From Gymnothorax reevesii (lineage: Eukaryota; Chordata; Actinopteri; Anguilliformes; Muraenidae): a stretch of 64,000 bases of DNA. Where the stretch lies: assembly GCA_029721435.1 (NCBI GenBank), contig CM056573.1:149255947-149319946 (forward strand), read 5' to 3'. Of this stretch, positions 10,111 to 21,246 are shown piece after piece; the stretch's first letter is position 1; the number at the start of each line of letters is the position of its first letter. The notes below the pieces were generated by a model. It did not search any database and was not told the origin of the DNA. It worked only from the letters and a program-made list of their open reading frames with translations. Made by a program: the position numbers and the translations under genes.

Positions 10111-10937
10111 CACTGAAAAAAATATAAAGGCCCCATGTCAAATATTGATGCCACATGGAGTTAACAACTCTAAGTGTGCATATGCTGACTTTTACTTGTA
10201 CAATAGGGATATTTCTCTTGATTTGTGTACTATTTTTTAATCTCTCTCTCTGTCAGTGAGCATTTGCTCAGTGATGCAGTGATTTCACTCAGTACATGGG
10301 TGTGGCATTTCCAGACGGTGATCAGACAGAATGAGCAGTACCCCGATACTCCTTATACTGTGGACAATAAAAGGCCACCCCAAAATGTCAAATTTTGTCA
10401 AAAGTCATCATGCCACAGATGTCATGGTCATGCGGGAACGTGCCATTGGCATGCTGGATGCAGGGATGTCCACCAGAGTCGTCGCTGTGCAGCTGAATGT
10501 TAACTATCGGACGATAGGCCGTTTGAGAGTTTGTTTCCGACAGACGGGCAGTACTGCAAATTGACCTCATCCATGTCGGCCACATGTGATCACACCAGCA
10601 CAAGATCGCTTCATCCGGCTCGTCTACCTGAGCGGGATTGACTCAGATCAGTGACACACACAGCGGATGAGAACTTTGGTCTGCACAACAGACGCATCAC
10701 ACCACAGACAGTCCATAACCGCCTGCGAGAAGCCAACTTGCACGCTCAGCGTCCTCACCATGGTCTGGATCTCACCACTGTTCAGCGTTGGAACCGACTC
10801 GCATGGGCAAACGCGACACGTTCGATGGCCCTTGGCACGCTGGAGAAGAGTGCTATTCACAGACAAATCCCCGCTCCAGTTTTTTTGTTAATTGAAACTC
10901 AAATTTTTGAGATGGGGCTTTTATATTTTTGTTCAGT
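10111..10937 (+). pseudogene. internally deleted Tc1-like transposon with transposase remnant
   Basis: The left end, CACTGAAAAAAATATAAAGG after TA (10109-10110), and the right end, CTTTTATATTTTTGTTCAGT (to 10937), are inverted repeats. The expected right TA has mutated. Between them lies an N-terminal helix-turn-helix region of a Tc1-type transposase (RERAIGMLDAGMS, then NYRTIGRLRVCFRQTGS, about 10430-10555). It continues in shifted frames to the catalytic neighbourhood LFTDKS at about 10850-10870, where the usual DES has become DKS. The C-terminal half is absent. Stops and frameshifts make it inactive. Confidence 0.75.
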
Positions 10938-12360
10938 CAACATTTCCAAAATACAGAATAATATGGCACTGTTGAAAATAGGGAGGAACAGACCTAAATT
11001 TAAAATAGCTGATAAAAGTGATTATAGGAAAATACAAATGCAAACACCATTGAATGAAGTAGCTGATTCTCTATGAACAGAAGACATTGGTGTGACAGAC
11101 GCGTACAAAAAAAAAAAAAAATTACAGCAATAATTCCCACCTTTGCACCACACATGCAGCATGAACAGTAGAAATGTATGATGTATGATAACATAGAAGA
11201 AGAGTCATGAATGTCATGCCACATAAGTATGGTCTGCATATTCTGCCGTTACGTACAGGAGATGAGGATAAACAATCTTATGATTCAGTACTGAAAATAC
11301 CAGGCAGACTGGTTGGGCAAAAAGGAAAACAAAATTGAATGACCTGAAGTAGTATGAAGACAACTTTCATCAAATCAATTTTTGCAGGGAAGGATAACAT
11401 TAAATTTATTATTGCCAATTTTAGTCTGCATCTAAACAATGGAAGGTTGTGGTGCAAATTTTGATTTATTCCTGTAAGAAACACTCAGAGACAGAGATAG
11501 TAAAATAGGATCCTGTCTGTACTATATGAATATATGGCCCAAGTTACATGCAGAACAGGGACAAAGGGAGTTCCCTTTTGCTTGGATTTCAGTATGAGCA
11601 AAATGTCTCAAATGTACGCCCCTGGGGCAAACTTCCCCCAATAGTTCATTACTCTCCTCCTTTCTATTAACATTTCTTAATCCAGCCCCCCTTCCCTGGA
11701 CACTAACTTACACAGACGTTAATCTCTCAGCATTCCATAGCTAAGTGCACATATCCCACATACATCTGGTCCCGGCAACCTCAGCGGAGAGGAGACTCCC
11801 CCCGCAGTTTACATCATCTCGAGGCGTCTCTCGGGTCTCCAGGAGGATCCCAAGATTTCGAAGGTGCACAGGCACATCACTTAACACTTCTGTTGTAATC
11901 TTATCCCAAGGTCTAAGAGGGACACACAGTTCAGCATAGGGAACCACACAGTTCAGTCAAGCACATTCCATGACATTTCAGCATATGTACAAGCTAGACG
12001 GGGAGAAGCAATTTATAACTAAATTCAATTTTTCTCACACCAGTCAATAAATATTTGGCCATACAGTTCAACCCATTTTTGGAAGGCCACGCCTCCTGCC
12101 ATCAAACTCACCGGTCTATTGAGATCTGGACCGCATTCTCAGCTCTGCAATCATCGCTTGCAGCTGCTGCTTATTTCCACACTTTGGTAGTGTTGCTCTA
12201 TTTAAGACCAAGCTTCACTCTTAGTCTTTGGGAAGTCTCCTAAGCCACATGCATGTGTTTGTATCTCCAGTCATGTATAGACTTATTCCCTGAATATCGA
12301 ATGAAAAAATTCTAACTCTTGAATTTAGTGCTGTTTATTGTTTATGTCAGTGTGACAGTT
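10938..12360. other. no recognisable gene
   Basis: Mostly AT-rich with an A14 tract near 11107. The stretch at about 11570-12040 is more GC-balanced, and overlapping short frames on both strands at 11741-11947 show no family motif. It may be an old LTR or other repeat, but no ends were found. Confidence 0.5.
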
Positions 12361-12424
12361 GAAGGGTCCTGTCACTGGAAGTGTCTCCTAATAAGTACAT
12401 GCCCTGGCTACCTTGCCAAAGAGC

Positions 12425-12600
12425 CTGGCTCTTTGGCGACATGGTCAGCGCGCATGACTCTTACCCGGGAGTCTGGAGGTTCAAGTCCCCGCCCGGGCCC
12501 TCCTTCGGCCTGCTACATCAGCACTTTATCTTTATTATTGAGGAACCTTGTTTCCTATTTTCTTTTCCTATTTTTAATACATTGTTATTGTCGTTAAAGT
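12425..12600 (+). repeat. tRNA-derived SINE-like sequence
   Basis: A polymerase III A-box-like TGGTCAGCGCG (12442-12452) and a perfect B-box match GGTTCAAGTCC (12478-12488) sit at tRNA-like spacing. A possible anticodon-like stem (GACTC / GAGTC, 12457-12473) lies between them. The acceptor ends do not pair well, so this is not a functional tRNA. An A/T-rich tail follows to about 12600. A tRNA pseudogene is the alternative. Confidence 0.55.
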
Positions 12601-13189
12601 CCAGTGTCTGTATTACTAATCGTGCAATTCAGGAACTTTGTTTCCTATTATGCCTTGTATTGCTTCATGTGTACCATCCTGTTGCACAGAAGGCATAATA
12701 AATACAAGTGTAGAATCTGAATGTTTAGTTCATTTAGCTCACAACAGATATGTCAAATGTTAAAAAATAATATTGTTGGAACACATGCTCATTACGCGTG
12801 TAGAATCTAAATATTTGGTTGATTTAGCTCAATCCAGAGCCAGCAGTAAAACTTTTATAACCCAGAATAATCCTGCAGCCCGCCTGTGGGGGTAGCCTCT
12901 CTGGCTTCTGCTCAGCAGGAGGCCAGAGCCGTTAAGTCCTGGCTGCCCAAGTCTCCTCTGAAAGTTATATCACTGTCCCCACTGAAGTTAAAGTCCAGTT
13001 ACATTAATCTGTTTAAAACAATCTAAATCTCTGGGAAATTCATAATATGTTTATGTTCAATATCCTATGAAGAAATCACTTATATGCTTATAACACAATT
13101 AGACGATATAATACTCCACTTTAAGGTTTTTTCATAACAACTGCATCATATTAGCACATATTCCTATCATGTTTGGTCTTGTTATTCTC
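12601..13189. other. no recognisable feature
   Basis: Nothing identified. A GC-richer patch at about 12870-12980 (GCCCGCCTGTGGGGGTAGCC) has no frame or motif that I recognise. Confidence 0.5.
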
Positions 13190-14118
13190 GGGGGAATCCA
13201 AGGAGTTGAATTGAGCACGTTTCATTTCCCTTGAAATTATGGTTCATTCCCTTTGGGAAACTTTTAAATTGGTCAGATTCCGCTCTCCTCTCTATGCTAG
13301 GAAACCCAGATTCGGCCCTCCTCCCTTCCTCCGCCTTGATCGCAGGCGTGGTTTTGAGTGCTTAAAGGCAAGAGATTCTAACCGGAAGCTGTCTTCTTTT
13401 TCAAGATCTCGAGCGTGAAAGGTGAGTTAGGGAGACCTAACATTCCACCTTGGTCCGCCCGCCAGGTCTGTGCGTAAGTAACGGATCTAGGTAGGCGGAG
13501 TGGGATGGCATCCGAGGTCTTCCCGGCCACGTGGTGCGGCCTCGCTCCGCGTGGCCTCCATCTTATCCAGGTATGAATTTATTCTCTCTTTCTAAATTGT
13601 AACTGATAATTGGCTTAACGATGATTTGTTAGATCCAAGTTTGTGCCTACCTGGTGATTAAATTATTGTTATTCCTTACAGCTTGCGTGGTCTCCGTGAC
13701 TCTTAACACTTGTACATTCTTTCTAGCCTCATGACGACCGGTAGTTAGGGGGCGATCCCTTACCATTCCAGACCAGCCAGCTGATGTGTAGGTAGTGGTT
13801 AGTTTTAAGTTGGATTGCAAATTACGTTCTACCCCATAAGGGTTGATGTATTACAGGCCCTGGGGATTTGGCCCTCAAAGGTACCCCTGGGCTTAAGCCG
13901 GTACCTGGGCGATCCCCTTAAGGGGCCCTTTAGTGTACATAAACCTGGGTTTGTGATGTGTTTATGCTCAGTGCTACTTTGTTTATGCCTAGAAGCTGAG
14001 ATCATGGTAATTTCCTCCATCCTTTAAAACTTCCACCGAACTTAAGATCCAGCAGCAACGCTTATTAACCCTGGGGCGTTTTGCTGAGTGACAATGGTTT
14101 CACAGACCGAGTCTGGTT
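13190..14118 (+). repeat. family-X interspersed repeat, copy 1 (LTR-like, unclassified)
   Basis: About 0.7-0.9 kb is shared, in inverse orientation, with 39440-40180. The best-conserved part (about 13815-14110) contains AAAGGTACCCCTGGGCTTAA, GATCCCCTTAAGGGGCCC and the end GACCGAGTCTGGTT. On the minus strand it carries a 63-codon frame conserved in copy 2. A GTGAAAGGTGAGTTAG stretch near 13417 looks like a splice donor, and AATAAATTATTG-type sequence is shared between copies. Regulatory-LTR character is an inference, since no TG/CA ends with target duplication were found. The right end is cut by the CR1 tail at 14119. Confidence 0.6.
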
Positions 14119-14204
14119 AACATAACATAACATGAATGGCAAGAACAGGCCATTCAGCTCAACTAAGCTCGCCAGTTTCTTTATACTAATGTGAATATAT
14201 CCCT

Positions 14205-14990
14205 TCAGATACTGAATGAATCAATGGTATCTAGCTTTATGTCAAGCCTGCTCTTGAAAACCCCCAAGGTCTCTGCCTCAACAATATGGTCAGGCAAGCT
14301 ATTCCACATTGCAATTACTCTTTGGGTGAAGAAATATTTCCGAATATCAGTGCTAAATTTACCTTTGGTCAACTTCCATTTGTGACCCCGAGTTCTACTC
14401 AACACACTTGGTCGAAGGAATCCTACATAATTCACCTTGTTAATTCCTTTAACATATTTAAAGACCTCAATCAAATCACCCCTCTGTCTCCTTTTCCTAA
14501 GACAAAAGAGATTAAGGATCTTCAGCCTCTTCTCGTAGCTTTCATCTTTTATACGTGGAATAAGCTTAGTGGCTCTTCTCTGAAATTTCTCTAGAGCATC
14601 TATATCTTTCTTAAAGTTTGGTCCCCAGAACTGTTCACAATACTCCAGATGTGGTGTGACGAATGTGTTGTACAAAAGAAGCATCACCTCCTTAGATTTG
14701 TACTCAATACTTTTGGCAATGTATCCCAGCATCCGATTAGCTTTTTTAATTGTTACGGCACAATGGCTAGAGCCTGTGAGGGTTTGGTCAACAATCACTC
14801 CCAGATCTTTCTTGTGAGCAGCACATTCCATTTTTAAACCTCCCATGAAGTAATCACGACTGTTTTTATGACCTACATTTACAACTTTACATTTCGCTAC
14901 ATTAAATTTCATTTGCCACATTTCTGCCCAATTCTGAATTCTATCCAAATCATCCTGAATCACTTTGGTGGACTCTAAACTATTTGCCAA
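14205..14990 (-). pseudogene. CR1-group LINE ORF2 C-terminal region
   Basis: A 261-codon frame continues the RT after the Tc1-like insertion. Motifs in order are IQDDLDRIQNWAEMWQMKFN, KDLGVIVD, KKANRMLGYI, TPHLEYCEQFWGP, FQRRATKLIP and, near the end, RTRGHKWKL and MWNSLPDHIV. These are the thumb and C-terminal parts typical of CR1-like LINE proteins. The frame itself is undamaged, so this copy is not very old. The stop is followed by the 3' untranslated tail, which ends in TTATG units. Confidence 0.85.
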
Positions 14991-15002
14991 ACCCCCAATT
15001 TA

Positions 15003-16598
15003 CAAAACCCAAAACCAGTGAAGTTGGCACGTTATGTAAATCGTACATAAAAACAGAATACAATGATTTGCAAATGCTTTTCAACTTATTTTCAATTGAA
15101 TACACTGCAAAGACAAGATGATGTTCATACTGAGAAATATATATATTTTTTGCAAATAATCATTAACTTAAAGGCAGCAACACATTGCAAAAAAGTTGGC
15201 ACAGGGGCCTTTTTACCACTGTGTTACATCGCCTTTCCTTTTAACGACACTCAGTAAACGTTTGGGAACTGAGGAGACCAATTTTTGAAGCTTTTCAGGT
15301 GGAACTCTTTCCCATTCTTGCTTGATGTACAGCTTAAGTTGTTCAACAGCCCGGGGTCTCCGTTGTCATATTTTACGCTTCATAATGCGCCACACATTTT
15401 CAATGGGAGACAGGTCTGGACTACAGGCAGGCCAGTCTAGTACCCGCACTCTTTTACTACGGAGCCATGCTGTTGTAACACGTGCAGAATGTGGTTTGGC
15501 TTTGTCTTGCTGAAATAAGCAGGGGCTTCCATGAAAAAGACGTTGCTTGGATGGCAACATATGTTGCTCCAAAACCTGTATGTACCTTTCAGCATTAATG
15601 GTGCCTTCACATATGTGTAAGTTGCCCATGCCTTGGGCACTAATACACCCCCATACCATCACAGATGCTGGCTTTTGAACTTTGCGCCTATAACAGTCTG
15701 GATGGTTCTTTTCCTCTTTGGTCTAGAGGACACGACGTCCACAGTTTCCAAAAACGATTTGAAATGTGGACTCGTCAGACCACAGAACACTTTTCCACTT
15801 TGCATCAGTCCATCTTAGATGAGCTTGGGCCCAGCGAAGCCGGCGGCGTTTCTGGGTGCTGTTGATCAATGGCTTTCGCTTTGCATTATAGAGTTTTAAC
15901 TTGCACTTGCAGATGTAGCGACGAACTGTAGTTACTGACGGTGGTTTTCTGAGGTGTTCCTGAGCCCATGTGGTGATGTCCTTTACACACTGATGTCGGT
16001 TTTTGATGCAGTACCGCCTGAGGGATCCAAGGTCACGGGCATTCAATGTTGGTTTTCGGCCTTGTCGCTTACGTGCAGTGATTTCTCCAGATTCTCTGAA
16101 ACTTTTGACGATATTACGGACCGTAGATGATGAAATCCCTAAATTTCTAGCAATAGCTCGTTGAGTAATGTTGTTTTTAAACTGTTCGACAATCAGCTCA
16201 CGCATTGGTTCACTAACTGGTGACCCTCGCCCCATCCTTGTTTGTGAATGACTGAGCATTTCAGGGAAGCTGCTTTTATACCCAATCATGGCACCCACCT
16301 GTTCCCAATTAGCCCGTTCACCTGTGGGATGTTCCAAATAAGTGTTTGATGAGCATTCCTCAACTCTCTCAGTCTTTTTTGCCACTTGTGCCAGCTTTTT
16401 TGAAACATATTGCAGGCATAAAATTCCAAATGAGCTAATATTTGCAAAAAATTACAAAGTTTACCTTTTCGAACATTAAGTAACTTGTCTTTGCAGTGTA
16501 TTCAATTGAATATAGGTTGAAAAGGATTTGCAAATCATTGTATTCTGTTTTTATTTACGATTTACAAAACGTGCCAACTTCACTGGTTTTGGGTTTTG
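15003..16598 (-). mobile_element. near-complete Tc1-like DNA transposon
   Basis: A TA target duplication (15001-15002 and 16599-16600) flanks long inverted repeats of about 115 bp, starting CAAAACCCAAAACCAGTGAA at the left and ending GTTTTGGGTTTTG at the right. It interrupts the CR1 LINE between the RT catalytic motif and the thumb region. One transposase gene fills the minus strand. Confidence 0.92.
15213..16385 (-). pseudogene. Tc1-like DD34E transposase
   Basis: The enzyme cuts and reinserts its element at TA sites. The N-terminal paired helix-turn-helix reads RELIVEQFKNNITQRAIAR and STVRNIVKSFRESGEI (about 16050-16200). A second DNA-binding part follows with ARKRQGRKP. Catalytic motifs are LWSDES (first Asp, about 15760), FQQDKAKPH (about 15510; many relatives have DNAKPH) and [11 protein letters not shown] (Glu, about 15400). 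A stop after FGNCGRRVL (about 15723) and a shift near 15366 break the frame. The C-terminus continues to a stop at 15213-15215. The ATG at 16383-16385 opens the longest frame; an internal Met before GRGSPVSEP is an equally good start. Confidence 0.88.
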
Positions 16599-17410
16599 TA
16601 GTATCATCTGCAAATTTAACCAATCTGCTCTTAATATTCCTATCAAGGTCATTAATGTAGATGAGGAACAACAGGGGTCCCAACACCGATCCCTGGGGGA
16701 CGCCACTCCCCACCATACCTAGCTCAGATGAGATACCATTGACCACCACTCTTTGTGTTCTGTCCTGTAACCAGTTTTGAATCCACCCCAGAATACCTTC
16801 TAAACTCCAATGGATCTCATTTTAAAAATTAGTCTCTTATGCGGTACTGTATCGAATGCTTTCTGAAAATTCAAGTATATGATGTCATAAGCCCTGGTCT
16901 GGTCATAAGTCTTGGTGGCCTCTTCAAAAAATTCCAGAAGGTTTGTCAGGCATGACCTTCCCTTACGAAAACCATGTTGGCTATCCCTAAAGATACTGTT
17001 ACGTTCCAGAAATAAGTCCAGCTCATCTTTTATGATAGATTCCAATATTTTGCAGGCAATGCAAGTTAAACAGACTGGTCTGTAATTTACTGGCTCGGTA
17101 CGGTCCCCTTTCTTATATATTGGTATTATATTGCCCTGTTTCCAATCATTTGGTATTTCTCCAGTTTCTAAAGACCGTCTGAAGATAGCGGCTAGCGGCT
17201 TAAAGATGATCTCACCAACTTCCCTGAGCACTGTAGGATATAAGCCATCAGGACCCGCTGCCTTATCTGCCTTTAGTTTATGCAACTTGTCTAATACTTC
17301 GTTATCCCGAACCTCAATTTCCACTAAATAATCTTGAGCATTTAACATTCCCTCTGGCCAAATAAAGACCCCCTCTGAGGTAAAATTCTCAACAAAGTAA
17401 CTTTTTAAGG

Positions 17411-17614
17411 CAGGGGTCCTCAATCTTTCCCAGAAAGGGCCGGTGTCGGTGCAGGCTTTCATTGCAATCAAGCATTTACACACCTGATGCTACTAATCAA
17501 CCCCTGGACTGCTTACAAATAAGCTTGATGAGTAGCATTAGGTGCATAGCTGGTTGGTTGCAATGAAAGCCTGCACCCACACCGGCCCTTTGTGGGAAAG
17601 ATTGGGGACCCCTG
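17411..17614. mobile_element. 204-bp hAT-type MITE
   Basis: Terminal inverted repeats CAGGGGTCCTCAATC and GATTGGGGACCCCTG bound a palindromic 204-bp sequence. Target duplications are TTTTAAGG (17403-17410) and GTTTAAGG (17615-17622), 8 bp with one mismatch. Removing it rejoins the CR1 reading region. No coding capacity. Confidence 0.88.
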
Positions 17615-17983
17615 GTTTAAGGCATCCGCAATATCCTTGTTATCATATAGCAGCGATCCGTTTTTATTCTTTATGCACTTAACCTGCTCTTTAACTTTCC
17701 ATTTTCTGCTACAGTACTGAAAGAAGCGCTTAGGGTTAGTTTTTGCCCCCTCTGCAATTTGTCTTTCATACAGTCTTCTAGCATCCCTCAGCTCTTTTTT
17801 GACCACAGCCCGCATTTTACAGTATTCAGCCTTAGTGTTCTCGTTGTTATGCTTTATGTACATCTTATAAAGATTCCTCTTTTCCCTCATAATCCTACGA
17901 ATACTTTTGGTCATCCACTGAGGATTCTGCTTTTTCAGCTTACTTCTGGACACCTTTGAAATGAATCTGCATTGTGATTCAAG

Positions 17984-19160
17984 TAGGGCTGTCGGAATAA
18001 TTAATCGCGATTAATTTAAGCGCAATAAAAGTAACTACCACTATGAGGCAGACAGACGTGATTGCTTATTACCTTTTCTATGACACATACCCAATGCGGT
18101 CATTTGAAATGCTTCCGGTAAGAAACCTTTGGTTTGAAGTCCACTAATTACCAGCCAGGTTGGACAGTCTCCATCGCCTTGGCATAATTAGCTCACCTTT
18201 ATTCAATTCCCGTGTACTTTGCCTGACTTGCAATCAAGCCATTTATTCAGCCAACTGACAAATCAAAACCAAAATGTGGCCTATAATGATTAAGAAAAGA
18301 GAATGAGAACCAGACAGACCTAACCAGGCTGCCGCGTTATATTAAAAGATTTTCAAATTCGTTAACAATTTACATGTCACGTTCTATACGCTTAAACAAA
18401 ATGTTTTCCTCCTTCACAGTTGGTTATTTAGATGCTCAAAAGTAAATAAAATCAAGTGCTATGAGTTACATTATTTTAAATTACTCTCGTTCAATTATCT
18501 AATAAAAAATGCCTCAAATTTGCGGCAAAGATTCGCCTGAACGTTAATTGCCAAATCTTCGGTGCATTTGACTATTGCCTGCAATGCACACGTATTCTCT
18601 CTCACATTCATGTTCGGTATGCTTCACAAAATGTTTTCCACTTCACGTAGCCTGTATTTTTAAGCTCTTAAAACCAGGGCCATCTTTGAATAACTTCATT
18701 TTTTTTAGAAATATCTTTAATAATGCATACAAAATTCCTTGATGAAATGTGGAACTCAGAGGTCTGCTATTTATTCAGATTATTGAAATTTTTTCAATCT
18801 AACACTGCAACCTTGTTAGGTCCTTCTGCTTCTCATTATCACTTCTTAATCATTCTACGCCACATTTTGATTTTGATTAGTCACTTGGCTGAATAAATGG
18901 CTTGATTGCAAGTCAGGCAAAGTACGCGGGAAATGATTTAAGGTGAGCTAATTATACCAAGGCGATGGAGGCTGTCCAACCTGGCTGGTAGGCTAATTAG
19001 TGGACTTCAAATCACAGTTTTCTTCCCGGAAGCATTTCAAATGACCGCATTAGATATGTGTCAAAGAAAAGGTAATAAGCAATCACGTCTCTCTGCCTCA
19101 TAGTGGCAGTTACTTTTATTGCGCTTAAATTAATCGCGATTAATTATTCTGACATCCCTA
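17984..19160. mobile_element. non-autonomous hAT element with very long inverted repeats
   Basis: The perfect 8-bp duplication GATTCAAG (17976-17983 and 19161-19168) flanks ends TAGGGCTGTCGGAATAATTA and its partner, which closes GACATCCCTA. Inverted similarity extends some 250-300 bp inward: AATCGCGATTAATTTAAGCG and TGAGGCAGACAGACGTGATT at the left have complements at 19050-19140. No transposase frame. It interrupts the CR1 LINE upstream of RT. Confidence 0.92.
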
Positions 19161-19510
19161 GATTCAAGTAAAACCCCCTTAAATCTTTCTGACATCTCTT
19201 TTACGGATTCACAGTCCAGGAGTGTCTTCCATTTTATTTCACTTAGATATGAGCGCATCCTGTCAAAGTTTGCTCGCCTAAAATTGAAAATTTTTGTTTT
19301 TGAATACACCTTTTTAACTTCCCATGAAACTTCCCAAGTGGCTTCAGTACCTCAACATTGCTAATACTATCTGGATCATTACAGAGAACTAAGTCTAAAA
19401 TCGCCTTCTCTCTTGTAGGTTTATTAACATACTGCACCAAGAAATTATCATTAATAACATCTAGAAATTCTTCCTCCCCCCTACCCTGTCCTTTCACCAT
19501 TTCCCAATTG

Positions 19511-19756
19511 ATCAACATCATGCTGCAAGAGATGCTGGAAAGATTCGTCATCACCTGCCTCAACGGCATCCTCATCTACTCAACCACTTATCGAGAACAT
19601 GTGGAACACGTGAGAAGAGTACTCAAACCCCGATTACAACATCAACTCTACTTCAAGACAGAGAAGAGCATCTTTCATCAGTCCACCGTCTCCTTCATTG
19701 GTTACATGGTTGGACCACAGGGGGTGGCTATGGAGCTAAAGAAGGTGAAGGTGTGA
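19511..19756 (+). pseudogene. Ty3/gypsy RT fragment
   Basis: About 80 codons of a Ty3/gypsy RT abut the 5' end of the CR1 LINE. It reads around the catalytic box as FVITCLNGILIYS, then REHVEHVRRVLKPRLQHQLY and FIGYMVGPQGV. Family members carry LDDILIYS, so the two catalytic Asp have become Asn and Gly. No LTR or other domain is attached. It belongs to a different lineage from the Gmr1-like copies, whose box reads YIDDLITWS. Confidence 0.82.
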
Positions 19757-21197
19757 TGCTCTGAATAATGCATGCTCTTGCAACAAGGTTTAACACCAAA
19801 TTTGATAATCTCATATGGAATAATTTTGCTTAATCCCGAATGAATATGTTCATTTTATATCATAGTCCAATATTCTTATGGTCTTAGAGAAACTTGAGTA
19901 TGGTATTTTTTATTTTATTCTTCCTGTACTTGTTCAGAATTCCATTCATTTTCAAGGCAGCAGTACTAAAGTAATTTTAGGTACTGGAGGACTCCTGCAG
20001 CAGGGGGGTGAAAAGCTATTGAACTGATTATTGGTGCACTTCATTCTTCCTCTCAATCATTAACATTCTTGGAGTGAGAAGAAAGTTGGCGTCTGTGCAT
20101 CTTTCATTAATCAATCCCCCTTTTCAGGGCGTTTACAAAGGCAGTAGCAGAGTGGCTGATGCCACAGACGATAAAGATACTCTGGCACTTCATGGGGTTT
20201 TCAAACTTCATGAGGTTTGATGTGAGGTTATTTTGACTAAAAGCTGGGTCAAATGCAGAGGAAGAATTACCCCATGGGGTTCAATAAAGTATATCTATCT
20301 CTGATGTTTTTTTTTTGTTTTTTTTTTTTGTCATGATTCATCTCACAGGCAACAACATTTTTTTCCCTTACGTTAAAATATTTTCATGTGGGTACTGATA
20401 ATCATTGTTTACAGACATGCAAAAGGCTGATGCAAAATATTGGTAATCTACATCCATTTGTCATTTTAATTTGTGGTAACCGCAACCGCATGATCTGAGG
20501 TTTCACTGACATGGAAAATGGCAGTTGAAAAGATCTGAACTGACAGTTAAAGGAAATATTGCAACATATTATTGCAAAAAGGTTTTCCTGCATATTCACC
20601 AACACAATATCCTATTAGCAACAGGATATTCTCGTGTTAATAACTGTTTCTGTTGCGTAATAACTGCAATACAATTGAAATATAATTTGCAATCTTCCAG
20701 GCAGGATGACAATGGAGTATCCACTGTTTTGGACTAACAGAAATACTAAAAATCTTTCCCCACTGAGAAACAAAAATGAGTCAAAACTGGACATGGTTTG
20801 GACTCTTCAGATTACCTACAGCATGGCTGAGCAGGAATGTGCAAAAATCCACACTTCTAACATTCTATGAAAAATGTTTGACAGAATAAGCAGAAGACCT
20901 ATTATGTCACATGCAGGCTGGAACAGTGTGGCACTTAAACGTCATCCAAAATGTTCAGATAAACATTCGTCCATGTTCTTAGCATAGTTTTTGGGACTAT
21001 TAGATTAGTTACTTGGTCACATTTCAACTGCCTGCAATGACTAAGCATATTATGCATGGTTCTCTCATTAACAGGCCCCAGACACATGTTACGCAAATTC
21101 CTGCCAGCTTGCACATCATATGCTTAAAAAGTGTCAACACATTCTCCAATATCGAAGCAACAAACATGCATTTTAGTATTACTCAGTATGAGTATAT

Positions 21198-21198
<1 letters not shown>
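19757..21198. other. no gene; possible LINE or SINE 3' tail at 20237-20302
   Basis: The stretch AAATGCAGAGGAAGAATTAC followed by CCCCATGGGGTTCAATAAAG and TATATCTATCT resembles the 3' tail of interspersed repeats common in fish. Poly-T runs follow at 20308-20330. The remainder is AT-rich and shows no gene. Confidence 0.4.

Positions 21199-21240
<42 letters not shown>
21199..21240. repeat. (TA)n microsatellite
   Basis: Uninterrupted TA dinucleotides for about 40 bp, next to the left end of a family-Y LTR. Confidence 0.95.
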
Positions 21241-21244
<4 letters not shown>

Positions 21245-21246
21245 AC

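Larger units (their letters stand above)
14119..19510 (-). mobile_element. CR1-group LINE, 5'-truncated, minus strand, with three nested insertions
   Basis: The 3' end lies at 14119 with a TAACATAACA tail (TTATG units on the coding strand). The same 3' end recurs at 51395-51716. Reading the minus strand upstream, it is interrupted by a Tc1-like element (15003-16598), a hAT MITE (17411-17614) and a larger hAT element (17984-19160). The LINE protein resumes in register after each. It stops at about 19510 within the end of the endonuclease domain, so it is 5' truncated, as is usual for such LINEs. Confidence 0.85.
16599..19510 (-). pseudogene. CR1-group LINE ORF2: end of endonuclease and reverse transcriptase
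   Basis: This is the part of the LINE polymerase that copies element RNA at the target site. In coding order: the end of an apurinic-type endonuclease (FLDVINDNFLVQYVNKPTR at 19380-19460); a linker rich in Lys/Arg (NPQWMTKSIRRIMREKRNL, 17880-17930); then RT with KAAGPDG (about 17260), IIPIYKKGD (about 17110) and QHGFRKGRSC (about 16970). AFDTVPH follows (about 16850), then GVPQGSVLGP (about 16690) and the catalytic FADDT (about 16605). These are jockey/CR1-group RT motifs. A 204-bp MITE and a hAT element split it, and an extra stop lies near 17500. Confidence 0.85.

Noticed and set aside
12425..12500. Functional tRNA gene
   Set aside because: Internal promoter boxes are good, but acceptor ends do not pair and the anticodon loop is not standard; called SINE-like.
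13400..13600. Host 5' exon ending at GTGAAAG/GTGAGTTAG
   Set aside because: The surrounding sequence recurs inverted at 39440-40180, so it belongs to a repeat.
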